DNA of 64,000 nucleotides, taken from the NCBI RefSeq assembly GCF_002975205.1, contig NZ_PCOC01000002.1, forward strand, positions 1 to 64,000. Reading direction: 5' to 3'. The notes under the pieces were generated by a model that saw only the letters and a list, made by a program, of their open reading frames with translations, was not told the origin of the DNA and did not search any database. The stretch comes from Ochrobactrum vermis. Its GTDB lineage: Bacteria; Pseudomonadota; Alphaproteobacteria; Rhizobiales; Rhizobiaceae. Each line of letters opens with the position of its first letter. Positions within the stretch are counted from its first letter, which is position 1. The position numbers and the translations under genes were made by a program. This document shows, one piece after another, positions 35,778 to 43,029 of the stretch.

Positions 35778-36527
35778 GTGACAGCAGTATCATCGAACGA
35801 GGCGGCGCCGGTTTCCCCATCTGCTGCAGCGCGCCCACGCGTGAAAAGCAATGTCATTTCAGCGCTTGCTCTCGATATTTGCTCCGATACCTTCGCGCCA
35901 GGCAGTTTTCTGCCGCGCGAGAACGACCTTTGTGCACGCTACAATGTGAGCCGGACAGTCATTCGCGAAGCACTGAAAGTACTGGAGGCCAAGGGCCTGG
36001 TTCGCGGACGCTCCCGTGTCGGTACCGTTGTTTGCGAGCACGACGAATGGAACATTCTGGACCCGCAAGTCATAGAATGGCTTGGGGATCGGGTTGTTGA
36101 ATTCAACTTGCTCGATTGTGTGCTGGAAGCAAGGCGTTGCATTGAACCGGCAGCCGTCGTTCTCGCCGCAAAAAAGGCTACCACGCAAGAAATTGCGGAT
36201 ATCGAGAAAGCCTGGCAAATGATGCGAGACGCTGAGAACGATATTGGAAGCTTCACGGAAGCTGACGTGCTTTTTCATTCATGCTTGCTCAAAGCCAGCC
36301 ACAACCAGGTTTTTCGTCAGCTCTCGCATACGATCAGCGCAGCTCTCAAATACTCGCTTCAAACGTCCAATGAGATTGCAGATACACGTGACGATGCCAT
36401 CGCAGCTCACGGCAATCTGGTAGAGGCGTTGCGGATGCGGGATGTGGCCAAAGCAATCGAAGCCATCAAGCTGGTGCTCGACATGGCGGAAAAAGATCTG
36501 GATCAGGCCAAAATCACGGCATCGTAA
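35778..36527 (+). CDS. GntR-family regulator, FadR/FCD type (module iii)
   Basis: 249 residues from GTG 35778, six bases after GGAGG; a TTG at 35772 overlaps the ribosome site and is unlikely. DNA-binding domain: VISALALDICSDTFAPGSFL, RENDLCARYNVSRTVIREAL and KVLEAKGLVRGRSRVGTVV. FCD domain: LDCVLEARRCIEPAAVVLAA, FTEADVLFHSCLLKASHNQV and AIAAHGNLVEALRMRDVAKA. It is divergent from the araFGH-dgo operon and should repress it until galactonate or 2-keto-3-deoxygalactonate is present, as DgoR does in E. coli. Confidence 0.92.
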   Translation: MTAVSSNEAAPVSPSAAARPRVKSNVISALALDICSDTFAPGSFLPRENDLCARYNVSRTVIREALKVLEAKGLVRGRSRVGTVVCEHDEWNILDPQVIEWLGDRVVEFNLLDCVLEARRCIEPAAVVLAAKKATTQEIADIEKAWQMMRDAENDIGSFTEADVLFHSCLLKASHNQVFRQLSHTISAALKYSLQTSNEIADTRDDAIAAHGNLVEALRMRDVAKAIEAIKLVLDMAEKDLDQAKITAS

Positions 36528-36602
36528 ACTCGGGAGACAATCACCCCGATCACACTCATAATCAGCCGGCAAACAATTTTTCCGGACAATTGCATATCGC
36601 AA

Positions 36603-37466
36603 TCATAATTTGCTTCTTGCTATCTCCATAAATGCTCTGATGAGCGCGCCTGAGCTTCGCTCATTCAGGCATATGGCAGCTTCGTCCATGAACATTTCGC
36701 CGGAGTTAATCTGGATTGCCTTCAACCGCATGTCGGCACTGAATTCGGCTTTGGAGACGAAGCCGACACCGGCACCGCTCGCAACGATCTCCCGCACGGC
36801 TTCGCGCCCTTCAGCTTCGATGACGGGCATCAGTTGAATACCCTTGCTTGCAGCAAGTTCCTCAAGCTTCTTGCGCGTCTTCGATCCCTGTTCGCGGAAG
36901 ATCAGCGGCATTTCCGCGAGCTGCTCCAGGGTCAGGGCCTGTGCTTTGGATGCCGGATGATTGACCGACGCAAAGGCAATGATGGGCGATGAACTGAGTT
37001 TGTGTATCTCGAAATCCTGGGAATCGGGAACTTCTCCCAGGATGCCTATATCGGCTTCATAACTATAAAGAGCCCTGACGACTGAATCGGTATTCCCCGT
37101 ATTCACATTGATTTTCACGTCCGGATAGCGATCGCGGAACACACGCAGAATGCCCAGGAGATGATGCGCCGCATCGGCAAAAATAGTCAGATTTCCAGTC
37201 CTGAATGCGCGCGACTCGGACAGCAATTCATTTGCCTGTTTCTCTACCTCGAACAAACGATGGGTAATTTCGAGAAGCCTTTGACCAGATTCCGTGAGCG
37301 TGACTTGTTTCTTATGTCTGTAAAAAAGCAGGATGTCATATTCGTCTTCGAGCTTGCGCACCTGATCGGAGATCGCAGGCTGCGTGAGATAAAGCGCTTC
37401 CGCAGCGCGCGAAAAGCCGCCGTAAATCGCCACATAGTGAAAAGCACGTAGTTGCACGTATCTCAT
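36603..37466 (-). CDS. LysR-family regulator, phosphonate-associated
   Basis: 287 residues. The N-terminal winged helix is standard LysR: LRAFHYVAIYGGFSRAAEAL, YLTQPAISDQVRKLEDEYDI, LLFYRHKKQVTLTESGQRLL. The effector domain (from about 90) includes RTGNLTIFADAAHHLLGILR and REIVASGAGVGFVSKAEFS. It resembles LysR regulators commonly found with aminoethylphosphonate genes, and the second LysR at 52327 has the same architecture. It is divergent from the FAD oxidoreductase at 37656 with a perfect palindrome between them, so it should activate that unit in response to a phosphonate or its breakdown product. Confidence 0.9.
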   Translation of the reverse strand: MRYVQLRAFHYVAIYGGFSRAAEALYLTQPAISDQVRKLEDEYDILLFYRHKKQVTLTESGQRLLEITHRLFEVEKQANELLSESRAFRTGNLTIFADAAHHLLGILRVFRDRYPDVKINVNTGNTDSVVRALYSYEADIGILGEVPDSQDFEIHKLSSSPIIAFASVNHPASKAQALTLEQLAEMPLIFREQGSKTRKKLEELAASKGIQLMPVIEAEGREAVREIVASGAGVGFVSKAEFSADMRLKAIQINSGEMFMDEAAICLNERSSGALIRAFMEIARSKL

Positions 37467-37494
37467 CGCATGACACCTTGCTCATCGGAATTAT

Positions 37495-37511
37495 CATAAA
37501 TTAAATTTATG
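37495..37511. promoter_or_regulatory. LysR recognition palindrome CATAAATTAAATTTATG
   Basis: A 17-bp perfect palindrome containing the LysR T-N11-A pattern, 29 bp upstream of the lysR start and 145 bp before the FAD oxidoreductase. Confidence 0.65.
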
Positions 37512-37655
37512 GACTGATCTGAAAGAACGATTTTACAAATACTCTTTCAAATCACACTTTATGTCCAGCCATTTGAAGCAAGTCCGATCGCGGCGAGACC
37601 GCGCGGAGCTTGATTGACACTCAGATGAAACGCTGGAACAGGAGGTTCAAGCACG

Positions 37656-38819
37656 ATGGCGCTCTATGATATAGCTATTGTCGGTGGGGGCATTATCGGC
37701 CTTGCCCATGCTTACGCCGCAGCAGTTCGGGGCAAGAAAGTGATCGTGCTGGATCGGGATGCGCAGAACAATGGAGCGTCGATCCGCAATTTCGGATTTG
37801 TAACGATAACCGGCCAGGCACCGGGCGATTGCTGGACCAAAGCGCGGCGCACGCGTGAGATATGGGAAGATGTTGCCAATGCTGCCGGCATCGACATTCT
37901 TCAACGCGGCATGTTGCTTGCCGCTCGACATGGCCCGGCAGAAACACTCATCGATGCATTTCTGAAAACGGACATGGGTTCGGAGTGCAAGAAGATTACA
38001 ACAAGAGAGGCACAACAACGCGTGCCGAACTTGCGGCCGGAGGCCGCTCAGTTCGCTCTATCCAGTCCGCATGAGATCCGCGTCGAATCCCGAGAAGCCC
38101 TCCCCCGTCTGGCCGCTTTCCTGCGTGAAAAACTGGGTGTTACATTTCAATGGAATACCCATGTTCACGCGGTCGATGCACCATCGATCCTGACAAGCAA
38201 CGGAATTGTCGAAGCAGACGTGGCAATAGTCTGTCCCGGCGATGATTTCACGGGGCTCTTTGCCGAGCGGTTGCAGAAGTATGAACCGACACGCTGCAAG
38301 TTGCAGATGCTGCGCATTGCTTCGCAAGCAAGAGCAAAATTCGAGGCAACGATTCTCTCCGAGCTTTCACTCGCGCGTTCATCAGGCTATGCTGGGCTTC
38401 CAGCGCTGACCGAACTGCAACTTCAGTTGAACAGCGAGATGCCCGACCAGCGCCTGAACGACATCCACTTGATCGTTGCACAATCGTCCGATGGTTCGCT
38501 GGTCGTCGGGGATAGTCACCATTACGCCAAGACGCCCGATCCTTTTGGCTCAACCGAAGTTGAGGAGTTCATGCTTGCAGAGCTCGACCGCGTACTGGCG
38601 TTGCCGGGACGCAGTGTTTCCACACGCTGGGTCGGCACTTATGCATCCGCGCCCGGGCGCTGGCGCATCACGGATCAACCATCGGATGCAGTGCGGATCG
38701 TTGTCGTCACGAGCGGTTGCGGTGCTTCAACGTGCTTTGCAATTGCTGAAGAAACAATTGACGGCCTGTTTGGCAGCCAGGCCATCAATATGAAAAATTC
38801 TGTACCTCAACTGGTTTGA
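37656..38819 (+). CDS. Phosphonate-associated FAD-dependent oxidoreductase (TIGR03364-type)
   Basis: 387 residues, ATG 37656 behind AGGAGG. A DAO-type flavoprotein: the dinucleotide fold is IAIVGGGIIGLAHAYAAAVR with the acidic VIVLDRDAQ after strand 2, then GASIRNFGFVTITGQAPGD, and a C-terminal RWVGTYASAPGRWRITDQPS and TSGCGASTCFAIAEETI. The NFGF and GCG... features are those of the TIGR03364 family, found in phosphonate gene clusters; studied members oxidise N-methyl or unsubstituted 2-aminoethylphosphonate to phosphonoacetaldehyde. That product is the substrate of PhnY at 55087. It is followed 16 nt later by the Na/Pi cotransporter gene. Confidence 0.85.
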   Translation: MALYDIAIVGGGIIGLAHAYAAAVRGKKVIVLDRDAQNNGASIRNFGFVTITGQAPGDCWTKARRTREIWEDVANAAGIDILQRGMLLAARHGPAETLIDAFLKTDMGSECKKITTREAQQRVPNLRPEAAQFALSSPHEIRVESREALPRLAAFLREKLGVTFQWNTHVHAVDAPSILTSNGIVEADVAIVCPGDDFTGLFAERLQKYEPTRCKLQMLRIASQARAKFEATILSELSLARSSGYAGLPALTELQLQLNSEMPDQRLNDIHLIVAQSSDGSLVVGDSHHYAKTPDPFGSTEVEEFMLAELDRVLALPGRSVSTRWVGTYASAPGRWRITDQPSDAVRIVVVTSGCGASTCFAIAEETIDGLFGSQAINMKNSVPQLV

Positions 38820-38835
38820 CGGCGGTTTTAAACAG

Positions 38836-40533
38836 ATGAACGGTTCTTTGGTCCTTTTGCATCTGGCCGGTGCAGTTGCGCTTTTGCTTTGGGCGACGCG
38901 GATGGTGCGGACCGGGGTGGAGCGTGCCTATGGCGACCGGCTGCGCAGACGCCTGCGCAACCAGATGCAGAACCCGCTGCTTTCCGTTGCCTTCGGCCTT
39001 GCCCTTGCTATCGCCCTGCAAAGCTCGACAGCGGTCACGCTTCTCGTCGGTTCATTCGTCGGTTCAGGTTTTGTCAGCGGTGTCGCAGGCCTCATGGCCG
39101 TGCGTGGCGGCGAGCTTGGCTCCGCCCTTGTCGTCAAGATCCTGAGCTACGATCTCACGCTTCTGGTGCCGCTCTGCCTGGTCATCGGCACAGGTATCTT
39201 CATGACCACCGAGCGCCGCGACTGGCGCCAGATCGGCCGCATTCTGGTCGGCATCGGTCTTCTCATCATGTCGCTGGAAATGACCGGCCAGGCCACAGAG
39301 CCGTTGCGGCAAAGCGAATTGCTGCCAGTCATCGTCGACTATCTGTCCGGCGATCCGATCACAGCCTATCTGCTCGCAGCCCTGATGACATGGCTGTTTC
39401 ATTCCAGCGTTGCCGCCGTCATCCTGCTCACCACCTTTGCCTCGCGCGGGCTGATCCAGCCCGAACTTGCCGTGGTGATGGTTCTGGGCGTCAATCTGGG
39501 GTCGTCGATCATCGCCCCGATCCTGACCCGCCATGCGCCGCCGGAAACCCGCGTCGTGCCGCTCGGTAATCTTTTGATGCGCGGTGCCGGATCGCTCATC
39601 ATGCTGGTGCTTTACCAGACATTCAAACCGTCGGTCGCCTTCCTTGGCGCCGATCCGGTCTCGCAGGTGGTCAATGCCCATATCCTGTTCAATGTCATCG
39701 TGATGATTGCCGGCATTCCGCTTTCCGGCCTCGTACTGCGCGCAACCGAGGCGCTGGTTAATCTCAATGCGGGCAAGAACGCTCCGGCTGCACAGCAACC
39801 AATCGAGATCGAACAATATAGCGCGCTCGATACTGCCGTTCTCGACCGGCCCTCGCAGGCGCTCGCCAATGCAACCCGCGAAGTGGTCGGCGTCTGCGAC
39901 ACGATCGAAGTCATGCTGCGGCGGATCATCGAGCTTTATGAAAAGCCCGATCAGCTGCGGATCGATGAGCTGGAAGCCCTCGATGACCGCGTGGACAAGC
40001 GCCATGCCGCGATCAAGCTTTACCTGACCCGGCTTGCAACCCATGAGATGACCGACTTCGAGTCATTGCGCATGCAGGAACTGCTGGGCGCATGTGTGAA
40101 GCTTGAACAGGTAGGCGACATCATCGTGCGCAACATGCTGGTGCATGTTCAAAAGAAGATGGACCACAAACTGGAGTTCACCGAGGAAGGCTGGACGGAA
40201 CTCAGCCATTTCCACGCCATGGTTCTGGCCAATGCGCATATGGCGTTCAACGTGATCGTTTCACGCGACGGGCGCACGGCCCGCCAGCTCGTGCAGGAAA
40301 AGGACCGGCTGCGGGAACTGGAAAAGCAGACCAGCCTGCGCCATTTCACCCGGCTGCGTGAAGGCGCCACCCGTAGCCTTGAAACCAGCACCATCCATCT
40401 CGACACGATCCGAGACCTCAAGCAGATCAACTCGCTTCTCGCCTCAATGGCCTATCCAGTCCTCGAGGAACAGGGCCTCCTCAGCGATACGCGCCTTAAG
40501 ACGGTCCGACAAGTTGGCCAGCTTCAGGATTAG
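38836..40533 (+). CDS. Na/Pi cotransporter family protein with PhoU-like C-terminus
   Basis: 565 residues. Two inverted Na/Pi repeats occupy the membrane half: the first contains ALQSSTAVTLLVGSFVG (about residues 56-72), the second WLFHSSVAAVILLTTFASRG (about 187-206); QSS and HSS are the conserved ion-binding serines. From about residue 340 comes a helical PhoU-like domain (VCDTIEVMLRRIIELYEKPD, LLGACVKLEQVGDIIVRNML, LRHFTRLREGATRSLETS). Such proteins move phosphate with sodium across the inner membrane. Lying 16 nt downstream of the phosphonate oxidoreductase, it may handle the phosphate freed from C-P cleavage. Degenerate copies of its C-terminal end occur at 5999 and 53519. The stop codon is embedded in repeat copy C. 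Confidence 0.92.
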   Translation: MNGSLVLLHLAGAVALLLWATRMVRTGVERAYGDRLRRRLRNQMQNPLLSVAFGLALAIALQSSTAVTLLVGSFVGSGFVSGVAGLMAVRGGELGSALVVKILSYDLTLLVPLCLVIGTGIFMTTERRDWRQIGRILVGIGLLIMSLEMTGQATEPLRQSELLPVIVDYLSGDPITAYLLAALMTWLFHSSVAAVILLTTFASRGLIQPELAVVMVLGVNLGSSIIAPILTRHAPPETRVVPLGNLLMRGAGSLIMLVLYQTFKPSVAFLGADPVSQVVNAHILFNVIVMIAGIPLSGLVLRATEALVNLNAGKNAPAAQQPIEIEQYSALDTAVLDRPSQALANATREVVGVCDTIEVMLRRIIELYEKPDQLRIDELEALDDRVDKRHAAIKLYLTRLATHEMTDFESLRMQELLGACVKLEQVGDIIVRNMLVHVQKKMDHKLEFTEEGWTELSHFHAMVLANAHMAFNVIVSRDGRTARQLVQEKDRLRELEKQTSLRHFTRLREGATRSLETSTIHLDTIRDLKQINSLLASMAYPVLEEQGLLSDTRLKTVRQVGQLQD

Positions 40534-40571
40534 AGCGCGTTTCGATCTGATTGGATCAGATCGGCGCTCTA
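40531..40571. repeat. Intergenic mosaic repeat, copy C (right half only)
   Basis: TAGAGCGCGTTTCGATCTGA to GATCGGCGCTCTA, a palindrome that starts on the Na/Pi cotransporter stop codon. It equals the right module of copies B and D. It may act as part of the transcription end. Confidence 0.85.
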
Positions 40572-40722
40572 ATTTCTTCTATTTCAATCATAATCTTATC
40601 GATCCTCGTTTCACTCTGGTCGGATTATGCTCTAAGAGAGCACCACACCCAAACGGATGTAGACAAATTACCGGCTCTTCTTTTGCGTCAATTAACGGCA
40701 CAATAGCCCTTGATACCGAAAG

Positions 40723-40749
40723 CCTATGAGTATGACTCATGGGTTTTTG
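40723..40749 (+). terminator. Probable terminator of the oxidoreductase-cotransporter unit
   Basis: CCTATGAGT (40723-40731) pairs with ACTCATGGG (40735-40743) around ATG, with one internal mismatch, followed by TTTTT. Confidence 0.65.
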
Positions 40750-40871
40750 GTTAAGCCCGAGTGGCGATTGAACTTCTTCAAGGCGTGATGCGTCAGCATC
40801 TAAGCGCCTTGGTATGAGCCGAAAAATTCTCAATACCATCGAGGATTGGACGCTTGCGAGGAGAAATGGTG

Positions 40872-41978
40872 ATGAATGATCTGCGTCCCATATCCAATGA
40901 GACCCTCAATGTCGGCGGCGTCCAAGCCACATCTTTAGGCTCCACCGCCGGACATCTGGCGCTCGTGCCGACGTGGCTCCCTTTCGATGTAGCATCAGGT
41001 GCAACCGGTAATTCCGCCGGAAGTGGTGGAATGGGCCTTAGCGTTGGCGTCATCAGCAGCGACGCTTCTGCCATATTCGTTCCGTCGAATACTGCCATTG
41101 CCGGGCCGGGCGCCGAGGTTGGCGCAGATCAGTTCAACAATGCGTTGATCAACCAGCATGTCGTTGAGATGGCAGGATTGGGCGGCGACGGAGGAAACGG
41201 TAATGCTGTGATCGGCGGGACCGAAGGTGCAACCTCCAATCACGCGGGAAGCGGTGGCAACGGTGTTTTTTTTGGTGGACTGGTCAGTTCCGATGTGGCC
41301 GTCTTTGCTCCGGTCAATACTGCGGTCGCGGGTGGGTCTGGTTCCATCGCATCCGCCAACCAGACCAACAATGCGGCCTTCCTGCAAGGCGCGGACCAGA
41401 TGGCAGGTATCGGCGGCTCAGGCGGAGACCATAACCTCGCCGGATCCGTCTCTCCAATACATACAGACACAGGACCCACCTATCTTTTCACCGGTGACAA
41501 TTACGCCGGGCACGGCGGAGCGGGTATCTTTGCTGGTACCATGATCGATGTGAATGTTGCAATTTTCTCGCCCATCAATATTGCTGTCGCTGCCGCTGGC
41601 GGCAATGCAGACGCCCACCAGACAAACAATGTGATTTTTGATCAGGGCGGCACGCAGATTGCCGGAATCGGCGGCAATGGCGGTGGCTTCAACATGGCCT
41701 CGGACACAATTTTTACCGGCAGTACGGCCTCGGGAAGCGGTGGAGACGGTGTTTTCGCCGGCAACCAGGTGGATGTGAGTATCGGCTATTTCCACCCGAT
41801 CAATATTGCAGTTCCCGCTGGTGGAACCGCCGACGCCCAGCAGATAGACCATCTGCTTGTCGATCAGCATGCTCTGCAGATTGCCGGGATCGGTGGTTCG
41901 GGCGGGCACGATAATCTGACCGACGCCAGCCATGATGCGCTTCTCGCGAATGATATTCTTGCTCTTCTTCACGTTTGA
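40872..41978 (+). CDS. Glycine-rich repeat protein 1, probable type I secretion substrate
   Basis: 368 residues from ATG 40872, eight bases after GAGGAG; an ATG at 40866 is too close to the ribosome site. No signal peptide. The chain consists of four tandem repeats of about 70-85 residues, each with GSGGxGxFxG, D-V-x-V-A-x-F-x-P-I-N-I-A-V, A-x-Q-T-N-N and Q-x-A-G-I-G-G-x-G-G elements. Repeat 1 begins near GNSAGSGGMGLSVG; repeat 4 ends the protein. There are no RTX nonapeptides. The hydrophobic tail LLANDILALLHV resembles uncleaved C-terminal type I secretion signals. A T1SS ATPase and HlyD-like protein follow downstream. A beta-solenoid surface or matrix protein is likely; function unknown. 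Confidence 0.72.
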   Translation: MNDLRPISNETLNVGGVQATSLGSTAGHLALVPTWLPFDVASGATGNSAGSGGMGLSVGVISSDASAIFVPSNTAIAGPGAEVGADQFNNALINQHVVEMAGLGGDGGNGNAVIGGTEGATSNHAGSGGNGVFFGGLVSSDVAVFAPVNTAVAGGSGSIASANQTNNAAFLQGADQMAGIGGSGGDHNLAGSVSPIHTDTGPTYLFTGDNYAGHGGAGIFAGTMIDVNVAIFSPINIAVAAAGGNADAHQTNNVIFDQGGTQIAGIGGNGGGFNMASDTIFTGSTASGSGGDGVFAGNQVDVSIGYFHPINIAVPAGGTADAQQIDHLLVDQHALQIAGIGGSGGHDNLTDASHDALLANDILALLHV

Positions 41979-42182
41979 TACGTGCCCACTTGATAGGTGC
42001 CATCCGCCCCCACCCTAAAGTAGGTACCCGAATTTCTAGCTAGTTCCGCAGCATCAACACGCGCACTCTTTGAACACGGTCGGTAGCGGTATTTTGCCAA
42101 TGTCTCATCTGGAAATGCGGACTGCCAAGACCGGTGTTCAATCCGAAACAGGGCCGGGGCCATAACAGGGAGGACTTAGACG

Positions 42183-42779
42183 ATGCCTATTCCGAGTGTT
42201 TCCGACACAATTCATCTCAGTGACGTTTACGCAGGCGATGCGAATGCCGGTAACGGTGCTGACGGCTATAATTATGGGAATATCAACTACAATCCCAGTG
42301 CGGTCGTGGCCAATACGCAAAGCGTAACAGGCGCAGCTGTAGATGTGCATAGTGGCGATTCCCCGTGGTTAAACGCAACCTGGGATGCAGGTCATGCGGG
42401 AGACGGTGGTGGAGCCGATGCAGCCAATGGCTTTCTTGCCAATATCACCAATAATGGCGACGGCGGAGCCGGCGGCGACGCGAACTCCAACGGCAGTCTG
42501 GGTTCTTCAAGCGGCGGCAATGTAGCAGCCGGTCAGGCGGATACCAGCGCCGTTCAATATACCGAACTTCTGGCCGACCAACACGCGACGATCCTTGCGG
42601 GTGTCGGTGGCAACGGCGGAGACGGGAACATGGCTCGTGGAGGTGATATTTCCTCTGCGCTTGTGCATTCGAACCCGGAAACGACGACAACGACCACCAC
42701 GACCAACGATATTGCGAGCTTTGTCGACAGCTTTAACGACAATTTTCACGATATCGATCTAAGCCACCTGCCACTCTGA
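42183..42779 (+). CDS. Glycine-rich protein 2, probable type I secretion substrate
   Basis: 198 residues from ATG 42183 behind GGGAGG. No signal peptide; extremely rich in Gly, Asn, Ala and Asp. Repeated GNGADGYNYGN, GHAGDGGGADAANG and GDGGAGGDANSNG stretches fill the first half. The segment TELLADQHATILAGVGGNGG matches the module LLVDQHALQIAGIGGSGG at the end of protein 1, so the two share one unit. A T-rich linker (NPETTTTTTTTNDI) leads to the tail DNFHDIDLSHLPL, whose acidic-plus-hydrophobic end is like type I secretion signals. It lies between protein 1 and the T1SS ATPase. Confidence 0.7.
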   Translation: MPIPSVSDTIHLSDVYAGDANAGNGADGYNYGNINYNPSAVVANTQSVTGAAVDVHSGDSPWLNATWDAGHAGDGGGADAANGFLANITNNGDGGAGGDANSNGSLGSSSGGNVAAGQADTSAVQYTELLADQHATILAGVGGNGGDGNMARGGDISSALVHSNPETTTTTTTTNDIASFVDSFNDNFHDIDLSHLPL

Positions 42780-42897
42780 CTGGCGGTTGGTTTTGTCGGG
42801 TAATCGAAAAGCTTGATTTGGGAGCAGCGACTGAGGTCGTTGCCTCCCATTTTTCCCACATATTTCCAACTGGCTGACGGGCATCGTGAGCGTACGT

Positions 42898-43000
42898 TAG
42901 AGCGCATCCCGGAAAGCGCGAAGCGGTTTTCAGAAAAGATGCACATTAAAACAAATGCTTAGAGCACCGATCTGGTTCAATCAGATCGAAGCGCGCTCTA
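42898..43000. repeat. Intergenic mosaic repeat, copy D
   Basis: Full-length copy: TAGAGCGCATCCCGG, AAGCGGTTTTC, AAAGATGCAC, then the inner palindrome GATCTGGTTCAATCAGATC and GCGCGCTCTA. It sits directly upstream of the T1SS ATPase gene and ends 17 bp before its ribosome site. Confidence 0.85.
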
Positions 43001-43029
43001 ACATCGGAGATATCGATGGAGGCGGGCCG

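Noticed and set aside
39064..40044. 326-codon minus-strand frame
   Set aside because: Antisense to the Na/Pi cotransporter; composition is that of a shadow frame (many His, Gln, Asp, Gly).
42646..42720. Runs of ACGACAACGACCACC in glycine-rich gene 2, considered as a simple-sequence phase-variation tract
   Set aside because: The Thr codons are mixed (ACG, ACA, ACC), so it is not a pure repeat prone to slippage.
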